Of a DNA stretch of 64,000 nucleotides, positions 37,782-48,552 are shown in pieces. This DNA comes from CAWEHU01 sp963808965. GTDB lineage: Bacteria > Pseudomonadota > Alphaproteobacteria > Acetobacterales > Acetobacteraceae. The DNA is taken from the NCBI GenBank assembly GCA_963808965.1, contig CAWEHU010000029.1, positions 62,001-126,000 on the forward strand. The letters run 5' to 3'. Positions within the stretch are counted from its first letter, which is position 1. Every line of letters starts with the position of its first letter. A program made the translations under genes and the position numbers. The notes under the pieces were generated by a model. That model was not told the DNA's origin, did not search any database, and saw nothing but the letters and a program-made list of their open reading frames with translations.

Positions 37782-39065
37782 TCAATTCGAGGCCATCGCA
37801 GGCTCGGGTTCCGGATCGGGGACGCTGTACTCGCCGGTGCTGAGATTGCGCGTTTCCGACACCCCGAGCCAAAACACCAGGAACGCGACAGTCGCGCAGC
37901 CGGCGAGGAAAAGGAAAGCGGCGCTGTAGCCGGCGGCGTTCGCGATCCATCCGGCCACGCCGTTGCTCAGCGCGGCGCCAAAACCCCAGGAGGCGCCGCT
38001 TGCACCCAGCGCGAGATTGTAGCGACCGGAACCTTTGGTCAGATCGGCGATCACGATGAAGAATAACGCGCCGAAGATCCCGGCGCCGACCCCATCCAGG
38101 ATCTGGATGGAAATCAGCAGATAGGGGTTCTGGGTCAACGTATAGAGCAGCCCGCGCAACGGAAGCGCGGCGAACCCGACCAGGAAAATCGGTTTCCGGC
38201 CCCACCTGTCCGCCTTGCGCCCGACCAGGACCGCCATCGGCACCATCACGATCTGCGCGGTAATGATGCACGCCGCCATGAACAGCGGGCTGGCCTGCTG
38301 GTTGGTCCGCGACAGCTTCTCCCCAAGCAGCGGCAGCATCGCCGCGTTCGCGAAATGGAACAGCGTGATGGCGGCCGTGAACAGCAGCAGACTCCGGCTC
38401 TCGAACAGCACGGCAAGCTTGTTGGGTTGACCGAGCGTGCCGCCGTCATCCGCACCGCGCGCCAGTTGATGGTCGATCGCATGACTGTCGATGGCCGACA
38501 CCGCCGCGATGCTTGCGAGCGCGAGCGCAGCCGCGATCCAGAGCGTGGCCGAGGGATGGATGAAGTAACCGGCGGCACCCGCGAGGATCGCAGTCGCGGC
38601 GTTCCCGGCGTGATTGAAGGCTTCGTTTCGCCCGACTCGGTGGGTGAAAGCCCGGCGGCCGACGACACCGAGACTGATCGCCGCGATCGCCGATGGGAAT
38701 ACCGCGTCGGCGGCTCCGGAACCGACCTGCGCCAACGCGACCGGCCAGAAACGCGGCAAGAGCGCCATAGACGCCGCTGCTATGGCGACCACAACCGCAC
38801 CGACGGCGATGAGCGCGCGCTTCCAGCGCACGGCATCGACGAGCGCACCAGCCGGGCCGCGCGCAAGGACCGTGGTGACACCGGCCACGGTCAGCGCGAC
38901 GCCGATCTGGCGGGGATCCCAATGCGCGCTGGAGAGCAGGAAAATCGCGAGGAACGGCCCGACCCCATCCTTCACGTCCGCGAGGAAAAAGTTCAGCCAG
39001 TCGAGCGGCCTCCGATTGCTCGCTTCTGCTTTGCCGGGCGCGGGATTGATGCCGGTTTCTGACAT
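37782..39065 (-). CDS. Major facilitator superfamily transporter
   Basis: A 427-aa, 12-helix MFS protein with an intact frame. WLNFFLADVKDGVGPFLAIF opens TM1. The conserved loop 2-3 of MFS appears as ARGPAGALVDAVRWKRALIA and the second-half loop as LVGRKADRWGRKPIF. The pattern DGVGAGIFGALFFIVIADLT near TM10 is seen in a group related to tetracycline/arabinose exporters; substrate unknown. The upstream hairpin at 39089-39119 would limit read-through from the secreted-protein gene. Confidence 0.88.
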   Translation of the reverse strand: MSETGINPAPGKAEASNRRPLDWLNFFLADVKDGVGPFLAIFLLSSAHWDPRQIGVALTVAGVTTVLARGPAGALVDAVRWKRALIAVGAVVVAIAAASMALLPRFWPVALAQVGSGAADAVFPSAIAAISLGVVGRRAFTHRVGRNEAFNHAGNAATAILAGAAGYFIHPSATLWIAAALALASIAAVSAIDSHAIDHQLARGADDGGTLGQPNKLAVLFESRSLLLFTAAITLFHFANAAMLPLLGEKLSRTNQQASPLFMAACIITAQIVMVPMAVLVGRKADRWGRKPIFLVGFAALPLRGLLYTLTQNPYLLISIQILDGVGAGIFGALFFIVIADLTKGSGRYNLALGASGASWGFGAALSNGVAGWIANAAGYSAAFLFLAGCATVAFLVFWLGVSETRNLSTGEYSVPDPEPEPAMASN

Positions 39066-39088
39066 GGAGTCCTCATCGGCAACGTCGA

Positions 39089-39119
39089 GGCCCGGCGGGA
39101 GCTCAACACCCGCCGGGCC
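39089..39119 (-). terminator. Strong hairpin between the secreted-protein gene and the MFS gene
   Basis: Perfect 11-bp GC-rich stem, GGCCCGGCGGG at 39089-39099 and CCCGCCGGGCC at 39109-39119, with a 9-base loop. It lies 24 bases before the MFS start and 11 after the upstream stop. No T-run follows on the minus strand, so it could be partial attenuation or RNA stabilisation rather than full termination. Confidence 0.5.
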
Positions 39120-39129
39120 GCTTCAACGC

Positions 39130-39831
39130 TCAGGAATGCGGCGGGGGTGGGCCGGCTTCCCGGCCCGGACCATGGCCATGCCGCCAAGGAAAGCCGGGCG
39201 GGGGCGCCGCGAGCGCGGTTGTCTGGTCCTTGCTGGGACCGATCGCCCGGGCGGCGATCACCTTGCCCAGCGGAGTTGCGAGCCCATCCCCTCGCGCATA
39301 CACGGTCTGGCCCGGCGCGAGTTGGGACGCGAGCCGTTCCGCCTCCGGCGGCGGCAGGCGGATGATCGTCCCATCCTCCAGCACCACACCGTTCAGGTCG
39401 CCGCGCGGGCCGTGCAGTTGCTGCTTCACCCGCCCCTGCGCCTCAATCGACTGGCCGCCGCCGGCGGGACCCCGTGGGCGGGCCGGCGGGCCATTGTCGA
39501 CAACGGTCTGGCCCGTCGCGTCATTGGCGATGGAGGAAGCGGCGACCATCGGCACGGCGCGCGCTTTCAGCCCGTGAATCGTCACGGTGTCGCCGGGCTT
39601 CACCGCGTAGACGAGCTGAGTGGAGAGGTGCGGCGGAAGATGAACCTCCGTTCCATCGTCCAGGATCAAGCCGTCCACGTCGCCGCGCGGGGTCAGCGTG
39701 TATTGCGCCACCTTGCCGTGGATCGTGGGAAGCTGCGCCGGATCGTAGGTCGAAGCCGGCTGGGCGAGGACAAAACCGCCGCCAGCCGCGAGCAAGGTAG
39801 CGGCAAGCAGGGCGTAGCGGACTCGATGCAT
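39130..39831 (-). CDS. Secreted two-repeat protein behind a sigma-54 promoter
   Basis: A 233-aa protein from the ATG at 39831, with GGAG seven bases upstream. A signal peptide ends at FVLAQ. Two similar blocks follow, TPRGDVDGLILDDGTEVHLP with YAVKPGDTVTIHG, and GPRGDLNGVVLEDGTIIRLP with QLAPGQTVYARG. Each looks like a small beta-barrel, OB-fold-like unit; the linker is Pro/Gly-rich. The C-terminus ends in a His/Pro/Gly tail (WRHGHGPGREAGPPPPHS), a possible metal-binding or disordered end. Function unknown. Its position directly after a sigma-54 regulator gene and its promoter make it the likely main target of that system. Confidence 0.8.
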   Translation of the reverse strand: MHRVRYALLAATLLAAGGGFVLAQPASTYDPAQLPTIHGKVAQYTLTPRGDVDGLILDDGTEVHLPPHLSTQLVYAVKPGDTVTIHGLKARAVPMVAASSIANDATGQTVVDNGPPARPRGPAGGGQSIEAQGRVKQQLHGPRGDLNGVVLEDGTIIRLPPPEAERLASQLAPGQTVYARGDGLATPLGKVIAARAIGPSKDQTTALAAPPPGFPWRHGHGPGREAGPPPPHS

Positions 39832-39879
39832 GTGCGGTCTCCGTGATGACGGGCCAAGGCAGCCCGTGGAGCCGTAAGC

Positions 39880-39894
39880 GCAAGCCGCGTGCCA
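39880..39894 (-). promoter_or_regulatory. Sigma-54 (-24/-12) promoter
   Basis: On the minus strand the sequence is TGGCACGCGGCTTGC, a match to the sigma-54 consensus TGGCAC-N5-TTGC with GG and GC ten bases apart. It lies 49 bases before the ATG of the secreted two-repeat protein and just after the stop of an NtrC-type regulator gene that has the GAFTGA sigma-54 contact loop. Transcription would start near 39869. A short inverted repeat AGGGC-GAAA-GCCCT (39895-39908) abuts it. Confidence 0.85.
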
Positions 39895-39912
39895 AGGGCG
39901 AAAGCCCTGAAT

Positions 39913-41278
<1,366 letters not shown>

Positions 41279-41294
<16 letters not shown>

Positions 41295-42754
41295 GGCAGT
41301 TCGATGGTGAAGATGGCTCCGCGTCCGGGCGCGTCGCCTCCGGGCCGATCCAGAACGACCCGCCCACCCTGCGCCTCGGCCAGTTCTCGCGCGATCGCGA
41401 GCCCGAGCCCGGTGCCGTCAGCATGACCAGTGACGAACGGCTCGAACACATGGCCACACAATTCCGGAGGCACGCCCGTCCCGGTATCCTCGACACTGAG
41501 CCGCAGCAATCCGTCCGCCTCCTCGGCGCGAAGCGTCACGCGCCCACCGGCGGGCGTGTGCCGCAGCGCGTTCAGGATAAGGTTGTCGAGCGCGCGACGA
41601 ATGAGATCCGGGTCGAAGAACGCCGACAGGGCAGTCGTTTCCGACTCCAGGCTGACGCCCGCACGGGTCGCGGCGTCCCGATGCTCAAGCGCGCAGTCTG
41701 CAAGAAATTGCGCGACATCGACCCGGCTCGCGACCGGATCGCGGCGTTGCGTCATCGCCAGCAACTCGGCGATCAAGCGGTCCAGCCTCGCGATCTGTCC
41801 GAGGATGGTGTGCAGCGCCACCCGGCGCCGGGTGTCGTCACCGGCCAGGGCATTCTCGGCCTTCAGTCGCATTGCCGCGATCGGGTTGCGGATCTCGTGA
41901 GCGATCCCGGCCGCCACCCGGCCCAAGGCGGCGAGGCGCTCGGAAGCGGCCACTCGGGCCGACATCTCCGCCGACCGCTGCCGCGCGCCGGCAAGCCTTG
42001 CACCCGCCTCGTTCAGCGCAGCGACGATGCGGTCGAGCTCGCGTTCTCCGGTAAGGTTCAGATGAGGTAAGGTTTCGATGTCGTGGCCGGCCAAAGCGGT
42101 CTCGATTCCGCGCACATGCCGTCCCCACGAAGCACCCAGCCACGTCAGCCACGCTGCCATTCCGGCCATCAATGCAAGCAGCAGGCCGAGGCCGAAGCGG
42201 AGTGCGGAATAACCCGGCGCCGCGTTGACGCGCATCATCGTCCAGCCGGTCATGCCCGCAATCGGGCCGCCGAGAGGACAGGCCTCGATCAGAAGGGTCT
42301 GCTCGCGGGCAACCGAGCTTCGCAGCACGGCCTGCTCCTCTTGCGCGGCCTCGGCGTTCACGGAGGCGATGCGGCTGCGTTCCGCTTCCGGCAGGTCGGT
42401 TTTCGGGCCGGTGCCTTGATAGGTCGGGAAGGCGTAAGCGAGCGGACCGGCATCCGATTGCCAAATGCCGCCCTCTACGCCGGGCTGGCGCGCGAGGGCG
42501 AGGGCGACGACGGCGTTCAGCTCACGACGGAAGGCCGCGTCATCTTCGGCTTGAGCGTCTCCGCTCCAGCCCGACGTATAGAAGGCGTAGCGGTCACGGA
42601 TCATATCGCAAGCGCGTGCGATCACCGCTTCGGCGCGCTGCACCTGAGCTGCCGTCGAGTTGCGATAGAGCTGGAGGAGGAGCAACGCGACACCGACCAC
42701 GGCGGCAAGCGATAGCGCCCACAGCACGAAAAGCCGGGCTCGAAGCGAGTTCAC
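41279..42754 (-). CDS. Membrane sensor histidine kinase, partner of the NtrC-type regulator
   Basis: A 491-aa kinase, read from the GTG at 42754 because no ATG lies between there and 43144. TM1 is near residues 8-30 (FVLWALSLAAVVGVALLLLQ), then a periplasmic sensor of about 150 residues with no known domain, TM2 near 190 (LGLLLALMAGMAAWLTWLG), and a HAMP-like linker. HisKA has GRVAAGIAHEIRNPIAAMRL near residue 270 with the phospho-His. The ATPase domain has NLILNALRHTPAGG, SVEDTGTGVPPEL, FVTGHADGTGLGLAIARELA. Intact frame. The sensed signal is unknown. Confidence 0.92.
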
Positions 42755-42845
42755 GCCGAACCGGAACCGCCGCGGAAATTGGGCGGCACCGTGTGATGGC
42801 TCGGCGATCGGAACCGCTGTTGTCCCCCCGTTTCCCTCGCTCTCC

Positions 42846-43022
42846 CTACCCTCGCCTTGGGGCTGCGTGAATGGGCGGCGGCGGGGGTTCTGGCGGAATT
42901 GGAATGGGCGACGGGGGCTCCTGGATCGGCGCGGGGTCGTCCGGATCTGGGCCGGGCGGGACGGGTCCGGGTGTGGGCGGGATGGGCGGATCGTTTTGCA
43001 GTCGCGCCGGGCTGGTTCCCAT
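42846..43022 (-). CDS. Proline-rich small ORF, possibly second half of the next ORF
   Basis: 58 codons from the ATG at 43022: MGTSPARLQNDPPIPPTPGP, then runs of Pro with Asp, Glu and Ile to the TAG at 42846. Codon pattern (Pro mostly CCG/CCC) looks used rather than random. It is in the same frame as the upstream proline-rich ORF, separated only by TGA-GCC, so the two could once have been one protein with a nonsense codon. No domain or signal recognised. Confidence 0.4.
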   Translation of the reverse strand: MGTSPARLQNDPPIPPTPGPVPPGPDPDDPAPIQEPPSPIPIPPEPPPPPIHAAPRRG

Positions 43023-43025
43023 GGC

Positions 43026-43223
43026 TCAGGCACTCCGCTGAGGGGGCGCGCCCACGCCGGGCGGAACGGCATCGCCCGGATCGCGCTCGCGCCCTGGATA
43101 GACGCTATCGCTGCCGGGGCCGGGAATGCCGGGTGGCACCGCATCGCCTGGATCGCCCGCGCCCGGATCCTCGGGCGTGTGGGTTGGCTCCGATGGTTCG
43201 CCGGGCTTTCCGGAAGCGGTCAT
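43026..43223 (-). CDS. Proline/glycine-rich small ORF
   Basis: 65 codons from the ATG at 43223: MTASGKPGEPSEPTHTPEDP, then two copies of a GDPGDAVPPG-type unit (GAGDPGDAVPPGIPGPG and RERDPGDAVPPGVGAPP), ending RSA and TGA at 43026. Low complexity, no signal peptide, no known domain. It could be a disordered small protein; expression is uncertain. It sits in the gap upstream of the histidine kinase. Confidence 0.45.
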   Translation of the reverse strand: MTASGKPGEPSEPTHTPEDPGAGDPGDAVPPGIPGPGSDSVYPGRERDPGDAVPPGVGAPPQRSA

Positions 43224-43292
43224 GTGCGTCTCTCCACGCGCGGGTCAGTGCCTGGCCCGGGATCGGTTACGAGGCTGCTCTGCCGAACGGCA

Positions 43293-43685
43293 TCAGTAGT
43301 TCGGCCAGAGCCCCGGTGTCGCCAGCTCAACGAGATGGTCGTCAGGATCGCGGAAATACAGGCTGACGCCGCCATACGGCCAAGTCACCCGACTCTCCTG
43401 CGCGATACCCTGCTGCGCCAAACGTGCTTCCCAGACCGGCAGTTCGCGGACGGGTATCGAGAAGCACACATGCAGGTGCCCCCACCCGTCATGCGGAGGA
43501 ATGGTTCCGCCGGGCGTCGGCGACGGATGGGTCGAGCCGCCCTGCCTGAACAATAGCAATACCTGGCCCGGCGCGACCTCCATGCCGCACATTCGTTGAT
43601 CCTCGAGGAACGTCTGGAATCCGAACAACCTCTCGTAGAAATCCCGCGCGCGCGTCAGATCCTGCACGTAGAGCGCGGTCTCCAT
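43293..43685 (-). CDS. VOC-family (glyoxalase/bleomycin-resistance type) protein
   Basis: A 130-aa vicinal-oxygen-chelate protein from the ATG at 43685. The paired beta-alpha-beta-beta-beta units are seen in ALYVQDLTRARDFYERLFGF, GWGHLHVCFSIPVREL, and YFRDPDDHLVELATPG, with His, His and Glu as likely metal ligands. Members include glyoxalases, dioxygenases and resistance proteins; which it is cannot be said. It stands alone, about 270 bases from the glycan cluster on the opposite strand. Confidence 0.88.
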   Translation of the reverse strand: METALYVQDLTRARDFYERLFGFQTFLEDQRMCGMEVAPGQVLLLFRQGGSTHPSPTPGGTIPPHDGWGHLHVCFSIPVRELPVWEARLAQQGIAQESRVTWPYGGVSLYFRDPDDHLVELATPGLWPNY

Positions 43686-43895
43686 GATGCCGCTGACTCT
43701 GCGGGGTGGATGTGGTCACTTGATCTATCTCCGATTGGCGTTTCCCCGATTCCCTAGCCCTCAATGCTCTGGCCAGTAGCGGCTTCGCCCGAAGCGCCGT
43801 AAATTCTCGGGGAACATCTTACCTTCTGGCGAGTTAACGGCCGTGCCAAGCGGCGGTTGTCCCGCTCCCACCTAGACGGTTCCTGGAGGCTCGAC

Positions 43896-43952
43896 ATGAT
43901 CCCGCATGACCCGGCCACGGTTGCTGCTTATCGGGGCGACGGTCGCTCGTAA
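43896..43952 (+). CDS. 18-codon leader ORF coupled to the glycan cluster
   Basis: GGAGG at 43885-43889 is six bases before an ATG at 43896 that opens MIPHDPATVAAYRGDGRS, ending in TAA. The stop overlaps the ATG of the first epimerase (TAATG). The epimerase has no good ribosome site of its own, so translation of the leader may deliver ribosomes to the operon. No repeated regulatory codons are evident. It could be a chance small ORF, but the site spacing is good. Confidence 0.45.
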   Translation: MIPHDPATVAAYRGDGRS

Positions 43953-45060
43953 TGGAGCGGGTGCTCGTTACCGGAGGGGCCGGCTTCATCGGCCGTCATC
44001 TCGCCCGCGCACTCCTGAACAGAGGTTACGAGGTCCGGGTTCTCGACAGTCTCATCGAGCAAGTCCACGCATCCGACGGGCCCTTCGACCCGGTAATGAA
44101 GGAAGTCGAATTGGTGCGCGCCGATGTCCGCGATGCCGACGCCGTCCGTCGCGCGCTGCTCGGCGTTCAGAAGGTCGTGCATTTGGCGGCCGAGGTCGGG
44201 GTCGGCCAGAGCATGTACGCAATCGACCGGTACGTCTCGGTAAACGACCAGGGCACCGCGGTACTGTTCCAGGAGCTGATCGATCGCCCGGTCGGGCGGA
44301 TCGTCGTCGCCTCATCGATGAGCATTTACGGCGAGGGTCTGTATCGGACGGTCGGTGGGCAGACGGTCGAAGATGCGGAGCGTCCATCGCAACGCAATGC
44401 ACAATGGGGATGGGACCCTCTCGACCCAGATGGAGAGCCCCTCGCCCCGGTGGCGACGCCGGAGTGGAAGCGTCCTAGCCTCGCTTCCGTGTACGCGCTG
44501 ACGAAATTCATGCAGGAACGGCTCACGCTGACGGTGGCGCCTGCATATGGAATGGAAGCCGTCGCCTTGCGACTGTTCAATGTCTATGGACCGGGCCAGG
44601 CGCTTTCCAATCCCTATACGGGCGTGCTCGCGATCTTCGCGTCGCGGTTGCTGAATTGCGAATTGCCTCTTGTCTTCGAAGACGGCGCGCAGCGGCGCGA
44701 TTTCGTGCACGTCGAGGACGTGGCCCGCGCTTTCGTGCTGGCGCTGGAGCGTCCCGAGGCCGTGGGCGGGGTGTTCAATATCGGCAGCGGGCAGGATATC
44801 AGCATCCGGGAGGTTGCCGTCCAGCTCGCGGCGGCGATGGAGCGGCAGCATATCGAGCCGGAAATACTCGAAAAGACCCGGATCGGCGACATCCGCCACT
44901 GCTTCGCCGAAATCTCTCTGGCGCGAAGCCGCTTGGGCTTCGTCCCGCGCCGAGGTTTTGCGGACAGCCTCGGCGAACTCGCGGACTGGGTGGAACGGCA
45001 GCAGGCGGTCGATCGTGTCTCGGAGGCACGCCGCGAGCTGGAGGCGCGAGGATTGGTCGC

Positions 45061-45064
<4 letters not shown>
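43952..45064 (+). CDS. NAD-dependent epimerase/dehydratase (sugar nucleotide), first of cluster
   Basis: A 370-aa extended SDR. VLVTGGAGFIGRHLARALL binds NAD, VVHLAAEVGVGQSM follows near residue 80, VASSMSIYGEGLYR near residue 125 has the Ser, and YALTKFMQERL near residue 180 is the catalytic Tyr-x-x-x-Lys. RLFNVYGPGQALSNPYTGV and DFVHVEDVARAFVLALER are late markers. It should epimerise or dehydrate a nucleotide sugar. It is the first main gene of the cluster; its stop overlaps the start of the next epimerase by four bases. Confidence 0.88.
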
Positions 45065-46148
<1,084 letters not shown>

Positions 46149-46149
<1 letters not shown>

Positions 46150-47441
46150 TGCGGGTCGCGCTCGTCAATCCGCCCTGGCGCTTCGACCACAGTATCTATT
46201 TCGGCTGCCGTGAGCCGCATCTGCCGCTCGAACTCGGCTATGCGCGGGCGTTGCTCGAACGCGCGGGACACGAAACGCTGTTGCTCGACGGGCATCTCTG
46301 CGGAGAGGACGAAACGGAGCTGGCCGAGGCGGTAGGTTCGTTCAGCCCGGATATGACGGTCGTAACGACTGCTCCGAGCTATCTGTTCTGGCGCTGCGCA
46401 CCTCCTGAATTGCGTGTACCGCGCGCGCTGTTGGCGGCCATCGGGCGGAGCGGCGGAATGACGGTCGCGGTCGGGCCGCATGGTTCAGCCACGCCGGAGA
46501 CGGCCCTTCGCAAGCTCGGCGTGGATGTCGTGATCCGTGGCGAGTGCGAGGAGGTCATCACCGCTCTCGCCGATGCGGCAGATTCCAGCTTAGTGGACGG
46601 AACCGCGTTTCTGGTCGGCGATGGAGTGCGACTACGCGGCCCGAACCAGGCGGCGCGCTTTACCGATCTGCCTGCGCTTCGCTGGCCCGACGCATGGGTG
46701 CGGCGCCATCATCACCATCACCACCGGTTCGACTCGCGGCCGGAGGGTCCCGGCGCAGAAGTCGAAGCATCGCGCGGCTGCCCTTACGCCTGCACTTTCT
46801 GCGCCAAGCTCGACTATCGCGACCAGTACCGGCGGCGGGAGCTCGGTCCCCTGCTGGACGAAATCGACGGACTGATCGCGCAGGGCGTTCGTTATCTCTA
46901 TTTCATCGACGAGATTTTTCTGCCGCAACGACCGCTGCTCGAAGCCCTCGCCGATCGAGATGTCGCCTTCGGGATGCAGACGCGGATCGACCTCTGGAAG
47001 CCCGAGATGATCGAGCTTCTGGGTTCCGCAGGTTGCGTATCGATCGAGGCTGGCGTGGAGAGCCTCACGGAAGAAGGCCGCGACTGGCTCGGCAAGAAGT
47101 GCCGGATGAGCACGAATGAATTGTCGGAGCGCCTAATCCTGGCGCGTCGCCACGTGCCGTTCGTGCAGGCGAACCTCATCGCCACGGCGGACGATGATCC
47201 GGCGCTTGTCGAGCGCTGGCGCGAGCGCCTGCGCGGCGAAGGCGTGTGGGCGAACGATCCGGTGCCGCTCTATCCGTACCCAAGCTCGCCGGATTACCGG
47301 CGTCTCTGGGGCGAGCCGGACGAACGCGCATGGGAGCGGGCACACGCGCACTATCTGTCCCAGTTCCGGCATTTCAGCGACATCCAGGAACAGGAGCCAT
47401 TGCCGCTTCCGGAGCTGGAGACGGAATGTCTGCGGTTCTGA
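46149..47441 (+). CDS. B12-binding-domain radical SAM protein of a glycan cluster
   Basis: A 430-aa protein. The N-terminal cobalamin-binding-like fold has VALVNPPWRFDHSIYFGCRE, LPLELGYARALLERAGHE and VVIRGECEEVITAL but no clear DxHxxG cobalamin motif. The radical SAM core has EASRGCPYACTFCAKLDYR (CxxxCxxC cluster motif near residue 212), YFIDEIFLPQRPLLEAL and GCVSIEAGVESLTEEGRDW. A natural run of six His lies near residue 190 between the two domains. Relatives I recall as a cluster-linked subfamily sit beside glycosyltransferases. It may methylate, epimerise or otherwise modify a sugar; the reaction is unknown. The next gene starts inside its end. Confidence 0.85.
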
Positions 47442-48541
47442 CGCCGGGCCGCCCGGCCCGCGTATTGCTCAGCACCGACGCGGTTGGCGGAGTGTGGTCG
47501 TATACGATCGATCTCGCGCGGGGTCTTGCGGATCGCGGCATCGAACCCGTCATGGCCGTGCTCGGCCCGCCTCCGACGGAGGATAAGGTCCAGCAAGCCA
47601 AGGAAATATTCGGCTTGCGCATGGTCGCGACCGGCTTGCCGCTCGACTGGACGGCGCGAACGCCGGACGAGATTTTGTGCGCAGCGGCGGAACTGGCCGC
47701 CATTGCTCGAGAGACCCGCGCTGATAGCGTGCATCTGCATACGCCATCGCTTGCGCGGGGTGAGATGTACGGAGTCCCTGTTGTCGCCGTGGCTCATTCC
47801 TGTGTCACGACCTGGTGGCGCGCCGTTCGGCAAGGGCCGCTTCCCGCCGACTTCCAATGGCGTGCCCGGATCATGAAAGCGGGACTTGCCGAGGCTGACG
47901 CGGTGATCGCTCCGAGCCGGAGCTTCGCCGACGCGCTGGCGCAGGTCTACGGGCAGCGCCGGGACATTTTCGTCGTGCATAACGGACGCCACACCGAAGC
48001 GAGGGCGGGAGAAGCGAGGCAAAGCGCGGTCATTACGGCCGGCCGGCTCTGGGACGAGGGGAAAAACGTCGCGCTGCTGGACCGGGCCGCTTCGCAGATG
48101 AATGTGCCGGTGTTCGCCGCAGGCCCGATCGCAGGTCCGCAAGCAGAGTCGGTTCATTTCCGTAACCTCCACCTCCTCGGAGAGCTGAGCGAAGCCGGGT
48201 TACGCCAAAGGCTGAGCAGCGTCCGAGTGTTCGCCTCCCCCGCCCTCTACGAGCCATTCGGTTTATCCGTGCTCGAAGCGGCACAGGCCGGCGTCGCCCT
48301 GGTTCTGTCCGACATCCCGACATTTCGGGAGTTATGGGACGAGGCGGCGCTGTTCATCGATCCCCACGAGACCGAGAGCTGGGCCAGGTCGTTGCAACGG
48401 GTTGCGACGGATCCGGAAGCGGCGGCGACCTGGGGCGAACGCGCCCGAGTGCGCAGCGCACGCTACACGGTGGAGGCGATGGTGGAGCGGACGCTCGCCA
48501 TACACCACTCCGTGCTGTGCGCTCCGGCGACGGCTGCGTGA
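47426..48541 (+). CDS. Glycosyltransferase family 4
   Basis: A 371-aa GT-B transferase from the ATG at 47426, which overlaps the radical SAM gene by 16 bases. RVLLSTDAVGGVWSYTIDLA opens the acceptor domain. The donor-binding half has AVITAGRLWDEGKNVALLDR and FASPALYEPFGLSVLEAAQA with the E-x7-E nucleotide-sugar motif, then LVLSDIPTFRELWDEAALF. It should transfer one sugar from a nucleotide donor. Together with the CgeB-like genes it implies a multi-sugar product. Confidence 0.9.
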   Translation: MSAVLTPGRPARVLLSTDAVGGVWSYTIDLARGLADRGIEPVMAVLGPPPTEDKVQQAKEIFGLRMVATGLPLDWTARTPDEILCAAAELAAIARETRADSVHLHTPSLARGEMYGVPVVAVAHSCVTTWWRAVRQGPLPADFQWRARIMKAGLAEADAVIAPSRSFADALAQVYGQRRDIFVVHNGRHTEARAGEARQSAVITAGRLWDEGKNVALLDRAASQMNVPVFAAGPIAGPQAESVHFRNLHLLGELSEAGLRQRLSSVRVFASPALYEPFGLSVLEAAQAGVALVLSDIPTFRELWDEAALFIDPHETESWARSLQRVATDPEAAATWGERARVRSARYTVEAMVERTLAIHHSVLCAPATAA

Positions 48542-48552
48542 GGCGCAGACGG

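Noticed and set aside
46710..46731. Vector His-tag contamination in the radical SAM gene
   Set aside because: The run is internal, in native codons, with natural coding sequence and intact domains on both sides.
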